NCBI RefSeq assembly: GCF_002005545.1
Contig: NZ_LBMT01000001.1
Span: forward strand, 1,076,301 to 1,140,300
From: Streptococcus mitis
GTDB lineage: Bacteria; Bacillota; Bacilli; Lactobacillales; Streptococcaceae
Direction: 5' to 3'
Length of the DNA: 64,000 bases
The translations under genes were made by a program, and so were the position numbers. Under the pieces are notes generated by a model. The model did not search any database. It saw nothing but the letters and a program-made list of their open reading frames with translations, and was not told the DNA's origin. Positions 8,340-17,025 of this stretch are shown piece after piece. How positions within the stretch are numbered: position 1 is the first letter of the stretch; the number at the start of each line of letters is the position of its first letter.

Positions 8340-8369
8340 GGAACTCATTTTACTGGGTTTCTTTTTTTC
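8340..8369 (+). terminator. tRNA-Thr terminator
   Basis: Stem GGAACTC / GGGTTTC (two G-T pairs) around an 8-nt loop, followed by seven T, 8 bases after the tRNA. Confidence 0.7.
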
Positions 8370-8420
8370 TTAATTATTGAACCATTTAGACCGAGATAGA
8401 GACCAGATAGGCAAAAGAAC

Positions 8421-8449
8421 TTGTTCTTGAAGTTGACCTCTGCTATAAT
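8421..8449 (+). promoter_or_regulatory. Promoter of small membrane protein gene
   Basis: TTGTTC (8421-8426), 17-bp spacer, extended -10 TG-C-TATAAT (8441-8449), about 70 bases before the start at 8523. Confidence 0.7.
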
Positions 8450-8522
8450 AATTTTTGTAAGGGACGTGAGGCGTCACTATCAGATAACTCAAGTTCCTAA
8501 AAAAGAAATTGGAGATAAACAA

Positions 8523-8831
8523 ATGAAAAAATTATTGGGGCTTGTATTTTTACTAGCAGCAGCGACAGTAGTGTATTTTGGTTCTGTTGGCTGGCCAACT
8601 TTGGACATTAACCTCTGGTCATTGATTCCGGTAGGCTTGTTCCTCTATTTCACTCTAGAGAATCTTTTGAAAAAAGACTACAAGGCTAGTCTGATGTGTT
8701 TGATTATTGCCTTTATCATCGCAAATGCGATTTTGGACCTGTTGCCAATTTCAAGTGGCTTGGTGATTGGAGCAGGTGTGCTAGCTTGTGTAGGTATTGG
8801 TTATCTCTTTCCTGATAAAGAGAGTAAATAG
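8523..8831 (+). CDS. Small membrane protein, LiaF-TM/DUF5668-like
   Basis: Protein of 102 residues with three or four hydrophobic segments and short basic loops (LLKKDYK). Pattern and spacing resemble the transmembrane region of LiaF/LiaI-type proteins (DUF5668), which sense or report envelope stress in Firmicutes; that similarity is from memory and moderate. The ATG at 8523 has GGAG 9 bases upstream. Upstream in-frame codons back to 8421 lack a ribosome site and overlap the promoter, so they are excluded. Monocistronic; shares a convergent terminator with the DUF3397-like gene. Confidence 0.6.
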   Translation: MKKLLGLVFLLAAATVVYFGSVGWPTLDINLWSLIPVGLFLYFTLENLLKKDYKASLMCLIIAFIIANAILDLLPISSGLVIGAGVLACVGIGYLFPDKESK

Positions 8832-8856
8832 AAATTATTGAAAAATAGATAAAGAA

Positions 8857-8898
8857 AAAACACTTCAATCACTGTATTTAGTTTGATTGAGGTGTTTT
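8857..8898. terminator. Bidirectional terminator
   Basis: A 15-bp stem (AAAACACTTCAATCA / TGATTGAGGTGTTTT, one G-T pair) with T runs on both strands, serving the two convergent genes. Confidence 0.85.
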
Positions 8899-8910
8899 CG
8901 ATTTAGTTTT

Positions 8911-9264
8911 TTATTTCTGAGCCATCAATTCAACAATCATCTCGATATACATGACAAGGGTTAATAAGAATCCTGCACGCCAGAAGAATTTGATGAATTT
9001 AGGATAGTAAAAGCTGCGTTTTTTTAAAAGGAAGAAAAAAACGAGAATAATGGCTAGGACTGAGAGGGCTAGGCCCAGTCTAGGGAGGAAATTGTGGGTA
9101 AAGGTTTTAGCTGTGATTAGGTAGTACTCAAATACCAAGACTGGAAAAGCCAAATCCGCAAAGTTTCGTCCTAGTTTTTTTAATCTAAAAAGTTTAGTTA
9201 TGATAATGCAGACTACTAAAGTCAGTATCAATAATAAAATAGATGCTAATTTCATTAAAATCAT
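8911..9264 (-). CDS. DUF3397-like membrane protein
   Basis: About 117 residues and four hydrophobic segments; ordering and basic motifs (FRLKKLGRNFADLAFP) fit the DUF3397 family of Firmicutes membrane proteins, of unknown function. Several ATG codons compete: 9270, 9264 and 9255. I choose 9264 because an extended -10 box on the minus strand (TG-A-TACAAT, 9271-9279) places the expected transcript start at about that ATG and there is no ribosome site for any of them; translation may be leaderless. Divergent from mnmL. Confidence 0.6.
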   Translation of the reverse strand: MILMKLASILLLILTLVVCIIITKLFRLKKLGRNFADLAFPVLVFEYYLITAKTFTHNFLPRLGLALSVLAIILVFFFLLKKRSFYYPKFIKFFWRAGFLLTLVMYIEMIVELMAQK

Positions 9265-9334
9265 ACCCATATTGTATCATAAAAAAAGGCTAATGGAAAC
9301 GAGAAACAGAGGAATTTATAGGAAAGTCAGGCTT

Positions 9335-9363
9335 TTGAGATTGTAGATGTTTTTTGTTATAAT
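9335..9363 (+). promoter_or_regulatory. mnmL promoter
   Basis: TTGAGA (9335-9340), 17-bp spacer, TATAAT (9358-9363), plus an extended TG. The expected transcript start (about 9370) is one base from the mnmL ATG. Confidence 0.8.
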
Positions 9364-9370
9364 GAAAGTT

Positions 9371-10318
9371 ATGAAATCTTATAATACCTTGAATGATTAT
9401 TATCGAAAACTCTTTGGAGAAAAGACCTTTAAAGTCCCTATTGATGCGGGGTTTGACTGTCCCAATCGTGATGGGACTGTGGCTCATGGAGGCTGTACTT
9501 TTTGTACGGTTTCAGGTTCTGGAGATGCTATCGTAGCACCGGATGCGCCTATCCGTGAGCAATTTTATAAGGAAATTGACTTTATGCATCGCAAGTGGCC
9601 AGATGTCCAGAAGTATCTGGTTTATTTTCAAAATTTTACCAATACCCATGAAAAGGTGGAAGTCATCCGAGAGCGCTATGAACAGGCTATCAACGAGCCC
9701 GGTGTGGTAGGAATCAATATCGGAACGCGCCCAGATTGTTTACCAGACGAAACCATTGAATATTTGGCTGAATTATCGGAGCGTATGCATGTGACGGTTG
9801 AATTGGGCTTGCAGACTACTTATGAAACAACCTCTGACCTGATTAACCGTGCCCATTCCTATGAATTGTACGTGGAAACGGTCAAGCGTTTGAGAAAGTA
9901 TCCAAAGATTGAGATTGTTTCCCATCTTATTAATGGCTTGCCTGGTGAAACCCATGAGATGATGATTGAAAATGTCCGTCGCTGTGTCACGGATAACGAT
10001 ATTCAAGGGATTAAACTGCATTTGCTCCATCTTATGACAAATACTCGTATGCAACGAGATTATCACGAGGGACGTTTACAGTTGATGAGTCAGGACGAGT
10101 ATGTCAAGGTCATCTGTGACCAATTGGAGATCATTCCCAAGCATATCGTCATCCATCGAATCACAGGAGATGCACCTAGAGATATGCTGATTGGTCCTAT
10201 GTGGAGTCTCAATAAATGGGAAGTCCTCAACAGCATTGAGATGGAAATGAGACGTCGTGGAAGTGTTCAAGGATGCAAGGCTGTAAAACAGGAGTTTGAA
10301 AATGAAAAGACCACTTGA
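9371..10318 (+). CDS. mnmL: Radical SAM protein, YtqA/MnmL-like (TIGR01212)
   Basis: Radical S-adenosylmethionine enzyme of 315 residues. Cysteines C30, C42 and C45 (CX11CX2C in FDCPNRDG...GGCTFC) form the unusual cluster motif of the TIGR01212 family. The B. subtilis homologue YtqA was assigned, as I recall, to conversion of the cmnm5 side chain at tRNA U34 to nm5, with the neighbour YtqB/MnmM adding the methyl group. Both genes are adjacent here and overlap by 17 bases. The start at 9371 is chosen over 9347, which lies upstream of the -10 box. No ribosome site is visible and the promoter predicts a transcript start at or next to this ATG. Confidence 0.8.
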   Translation: MKSYNTLNDYYRKLFGEKTFKVPIDAGFDCPNRDGTVAHGGCTFCTVSGSGDAIVAPDAPIREQFYKEIDFMHRKWPDVQKYLVYFQNFTNTHEKVEVIRERYEQAINEPGVVGINIGTRPDCLPDETIEYLAELSERMHVTVELGLQTTYETTSDLINRAHSYELYVETVKRLRKYPKIEIVSHLINGLPGETHEMMIENVRRCVTDNDIQGIKLHLLHLMTNTRMQRDYHEGRLQLMSQDEYVKVICDQLEIIPKHIVIHRITGDAPRDMLIGPMWSLNKWEVLNSIEMEMRRRGSVQGCKAVKQEFENEKTT

Positions 10319-10859
10319 AATGGCACATGATTTTTTGGCTGAGGTAGTGACAAAAGAGGATATCGTAGTGGATGCGACCATGGGAAATGGCCATGACACG
10401 CTTTTTCTGGCCAAGCTAGCCAAGCAAGTCTATGCCTTTGATATTCAGGAACAAGCCTTGGAAAAGACCCAAGAGCGTTTGCATCAGGCTGGCCTGACAA
10501 ATGCTCAGTTGATCTTGCAAGGTCATGAGACACTGGACCAGTTTGTGACAGAAGCCAAGGCAGGGATTTTTAATCTGGGCTATTTGCCATCAGCTGATAA
10601 GTCTGTCATTACCCGACCTCAGACAACGATTGAAGCATTAGAAAAGTTATGCCATTTGCTTGTCAAAGGGGGACGGATTGCTATTATGATCTACTATGGT
10701 CATGAAGGAGGCGACATCGAGAGGGATGCTGTCTTGGATTTTGTGAGCCAGTTGAATCAACAAGAGTATACTGCTGCCATTTACCGAACTTTAAACCAAA
10801 TCAACAATCCACCATTTTTAGTGATGATTGAAAAATTAGAGAGATATAGACATGGATAA
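10302..10859 (+). CDS. mnmM: tRNA 5-aminomethyl-uridine methyltransferase, YtqB/MnmM-like
   Basis: Class I SAM-dependent methyltransferase of 185 residues; motif I reads VVDATMGNGHDT, followed by an acidic strand end (FDIQ) and NLGYLPS as the motif IV equivalent, all typical of the family long annotated as rRNA methylase PF06962. B. subtilis YtqB was shown, as I recall, to methylate nm5(s2)U34 to mnm5(s2)U34. Start at 10302 has AGGAG seven bases upstream; ATG at 10296 in the same frame is less well placed. Overlaps mnmL by 17 bases and the next gene by 8, so the cluster is one operon. Confidence 0.8.
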   Translation: MKRPLEMAHDFLAEVVTKEDIVVDATMGNGHDTLFLAKLAKQVYAFDIQEQALEKTQERLHQAGLTNAQLILQGHETLDQFVTEAKAGIFNLGYLPSADKSVITRPQTTIEALEKLCHLLVKGGRIAIMIYYGHEGGDIERDAVLDFVSQLNQQEYTAAIYRTLNQINNPPFLVMIEKLERYRHG

Positions 10860-11106
10860 ACAATACCTACGTGAAAAGCTGGATGCCATGCGCCAGAATT
10901 TTGTTGAATCAACCCACCACGAACGAGCAGTGGGTGTGCTAGATCAAGCGCATATGAGCAAAAAAATGCTTAAAATCAAGAAAAAATTAGTTGCTCTTGA
11001 AATGGAACGGTGCCAGAGAAAAATTGAGCACAAAGACTGTTCCAAGATTGACCAAAAAATCAAAGAGCAGAAGGAGATATTTGAATCCTGTTGTAAAAAA
11101 GATTAA
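10852..11106 (+). CDS. Small unknown protein, lysine-rich and helical
   Basis: I do not recognise this 84-residue protein. It is highly charged, predicted helical, rich in lysine and glutamate, with three cysteines near the C-terminus (DCSK and ESCCKKD), and starts inside the last codons of mnmM (8-base overlap). The conserved position between mnmM and the antiporter implies a real gene. The clustered cysteines could bind a metal; that is only a guess. Confidence 0.6.
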   Translation: MDKQYLREKLDAMRQNFVESTHHERAVGVLDQAHMSKKMLKIKKKLVALEMERCQRKIEHKDCSKIDQKIKEQKEIFESCCKKD

Positions 11107-11117
11107 GGAGGAAGTGC

Positions 11118-13172
11118 GTGGAATTACTAATTTACCTCATCCTATTTTTACTGGTTTTGATTGTCTCAAGTACAACCAATAAGCTCCTGCCCTTTTTGCC
11201 TCTCCCTTTGGTGCAGATTCTTTTGGGAATTGTGATTGGTCTCTTTTTACCCAATACCGACTTTCATCTCAATACAGAGTTGTTTTTGGCCTTGGTTATC
11301 GGGCCCTTGCTTTTCCGAGAGTCGGAGGAAGCAGATATTACGGCTATTTTAAAACACTGGCGAATCATTATCTATCTCATATTTCCAGTGATTTTTATCT
11401 CGACCCTAAGTTTGGGTGGCTTGGCCCACCTTCTTTGGCTCAGTCTTCCCTTGGCTGCTTGCTTGGCTGTTGGGGCAGCTCTTGGTCCTACGGACTTGGT
11501 GGCTTTTGCTTCTCTTTCGGAGCGCTTTAGCTTTCCAAAGCGCGTGTCCAATATTCTTAAGGGTGAGGGACTCTTGAATGATGCATCTGGTTTGGTGGCC
11601 TTTCAGGTAGCTTTGACAGCTTGGACAACTGGAGCTTTTTCCCTTGGGCAAGCTAGTAGTTCGCTCATCTTTTCAATTCTAGGCGGTTTTTTGATTGGCT
11701 TTTTAACAGCCATGACCAACCGTTTCCTCCATACCTTCTTGCTAAGTGTGCGCGCAACGGATATTGCCAGTGAGCTTTTATTAGAATTGAGTTTGCCTCT
11801 GGTGACCTTCTTTCTAGCAGAAGAAGTCCACGTTTCAGGAATTATTGCCGTTGTAGTTGCGGGAATTTTAAAGGCAAGCCGTTTTAAGAAAATTACGCTC
11901 CTCGAAGCCCAAGTGGATACGGTGACCGAGACGGTCTGGCATACAGTGAATTTTATGCTGAACGGTTCTGTCTTTGTGATTTTAGGGATGGAGTTGGAAA
12001 TGATAGCAGAACCTATCTTGACCAATCCAATCTATAATCCCTTACTGTTATTGGTATCTCTTATAGCCCTTACCTTTGTCCTCTTTGCTATTCGTTTTGT
12101 CATGATTTATGGCTACTATGCCTATAGGACTAGACGCCTCAAGAAAAAGCTAAATAAGTATATGAAGGACATGCTTCTTTTGACCTTCTCAGGTGTCAAG
12201 GGAACGGTGTCGATTGCTACGATCCTTCTGATACCAAGTAATCTAGAACAGGAGTATCCTCTCTTGCTGTTCCTTGTCGCAGGTGTGACGCTAGTAAGCT
12301 TTTTAACGGGTCTATTGGTCCTTCCTCAGCTTTCTGATGAACAGGAAGAAAGCAAGGACTATCTCATGCATATCGCCATTTTGAATGAAGTAACGCTAGA
12401 GTTGGAAAAAGAGTTGGAAGATACCAGAAATAAGCTCCCTCTCTATGCAGCCATTGACAATTATCATGGACGTATTGAAAATCTCATCCTGAGTCAAGAA
12501 AATAAGGGGGCTCAAGAAGACTGGGAGGCCTTGAAACTTCTCATCCTCAGTATTGAAAGTGATGGTTTAGAACAGGCTTATGAAGAGGACAAGATGAGTG
12601 AGCGTGCTTATCGGGTTTACCAACGTTATTTGAAAAACATGGAACAAAGTATCAATCGCAAGTTTGCTTCACGATTGACCTATTATTTCCTTGTTTCCTT
12701 GCGGATTTTACGTTTTCTCCTACACGAAGTCTTTACCTTAGGCAAGACCTTCCGTAGTTGGAAAAATGAAGAATCACAGAAACTCAGAGCCCTTGACTAT
12801 GACCAAATTGCAGAGCTTTATCTAGAAAATACAGAGATGATTATCGAAAGTTTGGAGAACCTAAAAGGGGTTTATAAGAGTTCTTTAATCAGCTTCATGC
12901 AGGATTCTCGTCTCCGAGAAACAGCTATTATCACCAGTGGTGCCTTTGTCGAACGGGTTATCAATCGTGTTAAACCCAACAATATCGATGAAATGCTGAG
13001 AGGCTATTATCTGGAGCGCAAGTTGATTTTCGAATATGAAGAAAAACGATTGATTACGACCAAGTATGCCAAGAAGTTACGACAAAATGTGAATAACTTA
13101 GAGAACTATTCCTTGAAGGAAGCTGCCAATACCCTGCCTTATGATATGATGGAATTGGTAAGAAGAAATTAA
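11118..13172 (+). CDS. Na+/H+ antiporter, CPA1/NhaP type
   Basis: Cation-proton antiporter of 684 residues. The first 410 or so residues hold about twelve transmembrane segments, with the family landmarks GPTDLVAFASLS and GEGLLNDASGL (ND pair in the ion-binding site). The remaining 270 residues form a charged, probably cytoplasmic regulatory domain with long helices. It would export sodium or potassium in exchange for protons, supporting pH and salt tolerance. Translation starts at GTG 11118, six bases after AAGGAGG (11105-11111). It follows the small unknown gene by 11 bases and is probably cotranscribed from the mnmL promoter. Confidence 0.85.
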   Translation: MELLIYLILFLLVLIVSSTTNKLLPFLPLPLVQILLGIVIGLFLPNTDFHLNTELFLALVIGPLLFRESEEADITAILKHWRIIIYLIFPVIFISTLSLGGLAHLLWLSLPLAACLAVGAALGPTDLVAFASLSERFSFPKRVSNILKGEGLLNDASGLVAFQVALTAWTTGAFSLGQASSSLIFSILGGFLIGFLTAMTNRFLHTFLLSVRATDIASELLLELSLPLVTFFLAEEVHVSGIIAVVVAGILKASRFKKITLLEAQVDTVTETVWHTVNFMLNGSVFVILGMELEMIAEPILTNPIYNPLLLLVSLIALTFVLFAIRFVMIYGYYAYRTRRLKKKLNKYMKDMLLLTFSGVKGTVSIATILLIPSNLEQEYPLLLFLVAGVTLVSFLTGLLVLPQLSDEQEESKDYLMHIAILNEVTLELEKELEDTRNKLPLYAAIDNYHGRIENLILSQENKGAQEDWEALKLLILSIESDGLEQAYEEDKMSERAYRVYQRYLKNMEQSINRKFASRLTYYFLVSLRILRFLLHEVFTLGKTFRSWKNEESQKLRALDYDQIAELYLENTEMIIESLENLKGVYKSSLISFMQDSRLRETAIITSGAFVERVINRVKPNNIDEMLRGYYLERKLIFEYEEKRLITTKYAKKLRQNVNNLENYSLKEAANTLPYDMMELVRRN

Positions 13173-13199
13173 TCAAGATTATAAGTGAAGGAGTGTGAC

Positions 13200-14060
13200 A
13201 TGAAGAAGTGGTGGAAAGAGCTGACAGACAAGCCTTTAGTAAAAGCTTTTTTGCATTATTATCAAGCATCAGATAGTGAGTTGACCAGTGTCGCCGTAGC
13301 CTACTATTGGTTGATTTCGATTTTTCCCCTTCTTTTGGTGGTGGTCAATATCCTCCCTTATTTTCAGATTCCAGTTTCTAATTTTTTAAAGGTTGTCAAT
13401 GAATTCTTGCCGGATACCATGTATGATGTGGTCGCAAAGATTATTACAGAGGTACTGACCCAACCTTCAACGGGCTTATTGAGTTTTGCTATTTTATCAG
13501 CCCTCTGGACCTTTTCAAAATCCATGAATTTCCTACAGAAAGCCTTTAATAAAGCTTACGGAGTAGCAAAAAATCGTGGGATGATTTCTCATCAACTCAT
13601 GAGTTTGTTTGTCAGTTTTGGTCTGCAGATTCTCTTTGCCTTAGCTCTTTTTCTGAGTGTCTTTGGCCGTATGCTCCTCAACCTTGTCAAAAGCTATTGG
13701 AATTCGGATAGTCCTCTCTTTGATTATCTGCAAGACCTAACAGGTCCCTTGATCTATGCCTTGATTTTTGCTATCTTGGTCATGCTTTATTATTTTCTGC
13801 CCAATGTCAAGGTGCGACGGATTCAACATGTATTACCAGGTAGTGCCTTTGTCTTGTTGACTCTGGCCTTACTGCTCAATATCTTTTCAGTCTATGTCAA
13901 CAATTATGTCAATCACCTAGTGGACGTCCGTTTTTTCAGTTCCGTCGTCGTGGTGGTCATGATGTTCTGGTTTATTCTCATCGCTAAGATTTTGATTGTC
14001 GGCGCGGTGATCAATGCCAGTGTCCAGAGCTTGAAAGATCCGAGCTTTAGAATAAATTAA
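13200..14060 (+). CDS. YihY/virulence factor BrkB family membrane protein
   Basis: Membrane protein of 286 residues with about six transmembrane segments; the opening SVAVAYYWLISIFPLLLVVV and the later PNVKVRRIQHVLPGSAF are hallmarks of the YihY/BrkB family (once misnamed ribonuclease BN). Biochemical function is unsettled; transport or envelope roles have been proposed. The ATG at 13200 is preceded by GAAGGAG; an upstream in-frame ATG at 13185 has no ribosome site. Last gene of the mnmL-led cluster, closed by a convergent hairpin. Confidence 0.85.
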   Translation: MKKWWKELTDKPLVKAFLHYYQASDSELTSVAVAYYWLISIFPLLLVVVNILPYFQIPVSNFLKVVNEFLPDTMYDVVAKIITEVLTQPSTGLLSFAILSALWTFSKSMNFLQKAFNKAYGVAKNRGMISHQLMSLFVSFGLQILFALALFLSVFGRMLLNLVKSYWNSDSPLFDYLQDLTGPLIYALIFAILVMLYYFLPNVKVRRIQHVLPGSAFVLLTLALLLNIFSVYVNNYVNHLVDVRFFSSVVVVVMMFWFILIAKILIVGAVINASVQSLKDPSFRIN

Positions 14061-14080
14061 TTCATTTTTTATCCATAACA

Positions 14081-14127
14081 AAACGCATACTATCAGGCTT
14101 TATAAACCTTGATAATATGCGCTTTTT
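14081..14127. terminator. Convergent terminator of the ACGCATA hairpin family
   Basis: Imperfect hairpin starting AAACGCATACTATCA and ending GATAATATGCGCTTTTT, with T-rich flanks for both strands. The same hairpin core recurs at about 20105-20151 and 41869-41912. Confidence 0.75.
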
Positions 14128-14138
14128 GATTGTGAAAA

Positions 14139-15167
14139 TTAGTAGATAAACATGGCATCACCGAAACTAAAGAAGCGGTAGTGTTCTTGGATGGCATGGT
14201 GATAAGCATCTAAGACTAATTCACGGCCTGCAAAGGCAGAAACCAACATGACCAGAGTTGATTTTGGCAGGTGGAAGTTGGTTGAGAAGGCATCCACGAC
14301 CTTCCATTCGTAGCCAGGTTTGATAAAGATATTGGTCCAGCCAGAATCTGCTTGGATTTGCCCATTAAACTTGGAACCAATAGTCTCCAGTGTGCGAATA
14401 GAAGTGGTTCCGACAGCGATGACGCGACCACCATTTTCCTTAACAGAGCGAAGAGTGGCAGCCGCTTCCTCAGAAAGCTGGTAGAATTCTGAGTGCATTT
14501 CGTGTTCGTCTAGATTGTCAACAGAAACGGGTCTAAAGGTTCCGAGTCCGACATGAAGCGTCAGATAGACCAGATGAACACCCTTAGCTTGGATTTCTGC
14601 CAGCAGTTCTTTGGTGAAGTGAAGGCCAGCAGTTGGTGCTGCAGCAGAGCCACTTTCTTTAGCGTAGACCGTTTGATAGCGTTCACGGTCATCCAATTTT
14701 TCATGGATATAAGGTGGCAGAGGCATTTCTCCTAGACTTTCCAAGACTTCTAGGAAAATTCCTTGGTATTCAAAGCGGACAATGCGGCCTCCGTGAGTCA
14801 ATTCTTCTGTAACGACAGCACTAAGACGACCATCTCCAAAGCTGACGCGAGTACCGACCTTGAGGCGTTTGGCAGGTTTAGCCAGAACTTCCCACTCATC
14901 TCCAGCAGTATTTTTGAGTAGGAGTAGTTCCGCATGACCTCCAGTTTCTTCCTTTTGACCATAGAGGCGGGCGGGGAGAACGCGGGTGTCGTTCATGACA
15001 AGGGCATCACCAGGTTCCAGCATATCAATAATAGAGTGGAAGTGTTTATCCTGCATTTCTCCCGTCTCACGGTTGACGATGAGGAGTTTAGAGGCATCTC
15101 GTTTTTCAAGGGGCGTTTGGGCAATCAATTCCTCAGGCAAGTGGAAATCAAAATCAGCTGTATTCAT
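14139..15167 (-). CDS. queA: tRNA preQ1(34) S-adenosylmethionine ribosyltransferase-isomerase
   Basis: QueA transfers and isomerises the ribose of S-adenosylmethionine onto preQ1 in tRNA, making epoxyqueuosine. Landmarks of the family are present: [13 protein letters not shown] at the N-terminus, [36 protein letters not shown] and the C-terminal GDAMFIY. The product is 342 residues from ATG 15167, the usual length; ATG 15179 would add four residues but sits against the purine-rich stretch that would serve as ribosome site. Convergent with the BrkB-family gene and divergent from nagB. Confidence 0.93.
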   Translation of the reverse strand: MNTADFDFHLPEELIAQTPLEKRDASKLLIVNRETGEMQDKHFHSIIDMLEPGDALVMNDTRVLPARLYGQKEETGGHAELLLLKNTAGDEWEVLAKPAKRLKVGTRVSFGDGRLSAVVTEELTHGGRIVRFEYQGIFLEVLESLGEMPLPPYIHEKLDDRERYQTVYAKESGSAAAPTAGLHFTKELLAEIQAKGVHLVYLTLHVGLGTFRPVSVDNLDEHEMHSEFYQLSEEAAATLRSVKENGGRVIAVGTTSIRTLETIGSKFNGQIQADSGWTNIFIKPGYEWKVVDAFSTNFHLPKSTLVMLVSAFAGRELVLDAYHHAIQEHYRFFSFGDAMFIY

Positions 15168-15203
15168 ATATCTGTTCATTCTTTCTAAGTTCTAATCCTA
15201 TCC

Positions 15204-15212
15204 ATTATAACA
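15204..15212 (-). promoter_or_regulatory. queA extended -10 promoter
   Basis: On the minus strand TG-T-TATAAT lies 37 bases before the chosen queA start. The -35 region is poor. Confidence 0.55.
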
Positions 15213-15259
15213 TGTTTCAAGTTTGGACGCTCTTTTTTTGAAAATTAAATCGTTTTCAC

Positions 15260-15288
15260 TTGACAAAAATTGGTCTATACCATATAAT
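15260..15288 (+). promoter_or_regulatory. nagB promoter with NagR-type operator
   Basis: Perfect TTGACA (15260-15265), 17-bp spacer, perfect TATAAT (15283-15288). The spacer contains TGGTCTATACCA (15271-15282), a dyad matching the operator of GntR-family NagR/YvoA repressors as I know it. Binding there would block RNA polymerase until amino-sugar phosphates accumulate. A weaker cre-like half site (complement TGAAAACG) precedes the -35 box. Confidence 0.8.
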
Positions 15289-15317
15289 AAATATAGATTG
15301 AAACGGAGGATGAAAAG

Positions 15318-16025
15318 ATGAAAGTTATTAAAGTTGAAAACCAAATCGAAGGTGGAAAAGTAGCTTTTGAGATTTTGAAGGAAAAATTAGCCAATGGTGC
15401 TCAAACATTGGGACTTGCGACTGGAAGCAGTCCGCTTGAATTTTACAAGGAAATTGTTGAAAGTGACCTTGATTTTTCAAATCTAACCAGTGTCAACCTT
15501 GATGAGTATGTAGGCCTTGATGGCGACAATCCTCAGTCTTACCGTCACTTCATGCAAGAAAATTTGTTCAACCAAAAACCATTTAAAGAAAGTTTCTTGC
15601 CTCGTGGTGTTAAGGACAATGCTGAAGCTGAAGTTGAACGCTACAACCAAATTTTGGCTGATCATCCAGTTGACCTGCAAATCTTGGGAATCGGTCGCAA
15701 TGGACATATCGGATTTAATGAGCCTGGTACTCCATTTGACAGTCAAACGCATCTAGTCGAACTGGATCAGTCTACTATCGAAGCCAATGCTCGCTTCTTT
15801 GACAAGATTGAAGATGTTCCAACTCAAGCCATTTCAATGGGAATTAAAAACATTTTGGATGCCAAGTCAATTATTCTCTTTGCTTACGGTGAGTCGAAAG
15901 CAGAAGCCATTGCTGGAACAGTGTCTGGCCCGGTGACTGAGAATCTACCTGCAAGTAGCCTCCAAAATCACCCTGATGTGACTATTATTGCAGATGCTGA
16001 AGCGCTTAGCTTGTTAGAAAAATAA
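15318..16025 (+). CDS. nagB: Glucosamine-6-phosphate deaminase
   Basis: Converts glucosamine-6-phosphate to fructose-6-phosphate and ammonium, feeding amino sugars into glycolysis. The 235-residue protein has [11 protein letters not shown] at the sugar-phosphate site, [10 protein letters not shown] with the catalytic aspartate, and [14 protein letters not shown] with the active-site histidine. Length fits the short Gram-positive form without the allosteric C-terminal extension of the E. coli enzyme. ATG 15318 has CGGAGG nine bases upstream. Monocistronic between a NagR-type promoter and a strong terminator. Confidence 0.97.
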   Translation: MKVIKVENQIEGGKVAFEILKEKLANGAQTLGLATGSSPLEFYKEIVESDLDFSNLTSVNLDEYVGLDGDNPQSYRHFMQENLFNQKPFKESFLPRGVKDNAEAEVERYNQILADHPVDLQILGIGRNGHIGFNEPGTPFDSQTHLVELDQSTIEANARFFDKIEDVPTQAISMGIKNILDAKSIILFAYGESKAEAIAGTVSGPVTENLPASSLQNHPDVTIIADAEALSLLEK

Positions 16026-16033
16026 AAAGTATA

Positions 16034-16067
16034 AAAACCACTTGCTCTTTGGAGTGAGTGGTTTTTT
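16034..16067 (+). terminator. nagB terminator
   Basis: Twelve-base stem (AACCACTTGCTC / GAGTGAGTGGTT, with G-T pairs or one mismatch) followed by a T run. Confidence 0.85.
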
Positions 16068-16228
16068 ACTTCAAATGTTCACTATCCTGCTAAAAGAAAT
16101 TTTTCTGTAAATCCCCGTAACAGTTGTCGATATTTCATATAAAAAGGTATCCAATAGAAAATTATTAAATGTCTGTAAACTTTGATATAATCGTATTGAC
16201 TATTTTTTATGATACTATACGATTTTTA

Positions 16229-16813
16229 TTAAGACAGTCGATAGTTGTTGATGCTGGAAACCATGATATAACTGGCAATTCCTGACATGTGAAGAAAGGT
16301 TGAAATCCAGCCTGTTATATTTGGTAGAAGCATGGTGAGAGATAGAACGATTAAAAGGATATAAAATAGTTTTAATCCTAAATTGAAATTTTTCCATATA
16401 CTAAACATATTCATCACCCCACCTGTTACAAAAGCATAGCCAATAGCAGAGATACCCGATGCCTGAATTTCTTGATTCTGTGTTAATATATGGAATACAA
16501 TTGAAGATATTACCATAGAAGTAATAAAAACTAAAAATACATATTTTGATCCCCTTTTATACTCCAATAGCCCACCAAAAGGAAGTAACATTAAAGTATT
16601 TAAAACTAAATGAAACCATATAAACCATACTGGTGCTTCTTTACTTCCATGCATAAATGTACCACTAAAGTATTGCCAACAATAAATTGGCTTTGAATGA
16701 AATGCAAATAAGTCATACATTACACTTCCCCAAAAGGTAGTAAGAATTCCTAGCAATAAACAAATTACAACTAAAATACTGACCACAGGGTAAATTTTTA
16801 TGATTCTTTTCAT
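16229..16813 (-). CDS. Rhomboid-like intramembrane serine protease
   Basis: Membrane protein of 194 residues with about six hydrophobic segments. Rhomboid landmarks are present in order: HxxxN as H68-N72 (HLVLN), a GxS motif as G120-I121-S122 giving the candidate nucleophile, and H175 in LHMSGIA as the candidate catalytic histidine. The usual GxSG is GISA here, so the oxyanion-site glycine is changed. Rhomboids cleave transmembrane segments of client proteins; the client is unknown. The gene is visibly AT-richer than nagB and rpsU and is inserted between them on the opposite strand, which suggests transfer. Could also be an inactive rhomboid-fold protein. Confidence 0.65.
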   Translation of the reverse strand: MKRIIKIYPVVSILVVICLLLGILTTFWGSVMYDLFAFHSKPIYCWQYFSGTFMHGSKEAPVWFIWFHLVLNTLMLLPFGGLLEYKRGSKYVFLVFITSMVISSIVFHILTQNQEIQASGISAIGYAFVTGGVMNMFSIWKNFNLGLKLFYILLIVLSLTMLLPNITGWISTFLHMSGIASYIMVSSINNYRLS

Positions 16814-16867
16814 GTTATAGATTCACTTCTAAATAATACTAATTTTTGCTAATCAATATGTGTCACT

Positions 16868-16876
16868 ATTATATCA
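16868..16876 (-). promoter_or_regulatory. Promoter of the rhomboid-like gene
   Basis: Minus-strand extended -10 TG-A-TATAAT about 55 bases upstream of the start codon. Confidence 0.5.
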
Positions 16877-16962
16877 TTTCCATCTATAAATGTTAATCAA
16901 TTTTAACAAGATTAACAACAAGATTAAAATTGAAGATAATCAAAATTAACCTGCATTTTTTC

Positions 16963-16991
16963 TTGACAATTATTCCTTTTACGTGTAAAAT
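16963..16991 (+). promoter_or_regulatory. rpsU promoter
   Basis: Perfect TTGACA (16963-16968), 17-bp spacer, TAAAAT (16986-16991), 34 bases before the start codon. Confidence 0.8.
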
Positions 16992-17025
16992 AGAATAGAT
17001 CTTGAACTTGAAGGGAGTGAAAAAA

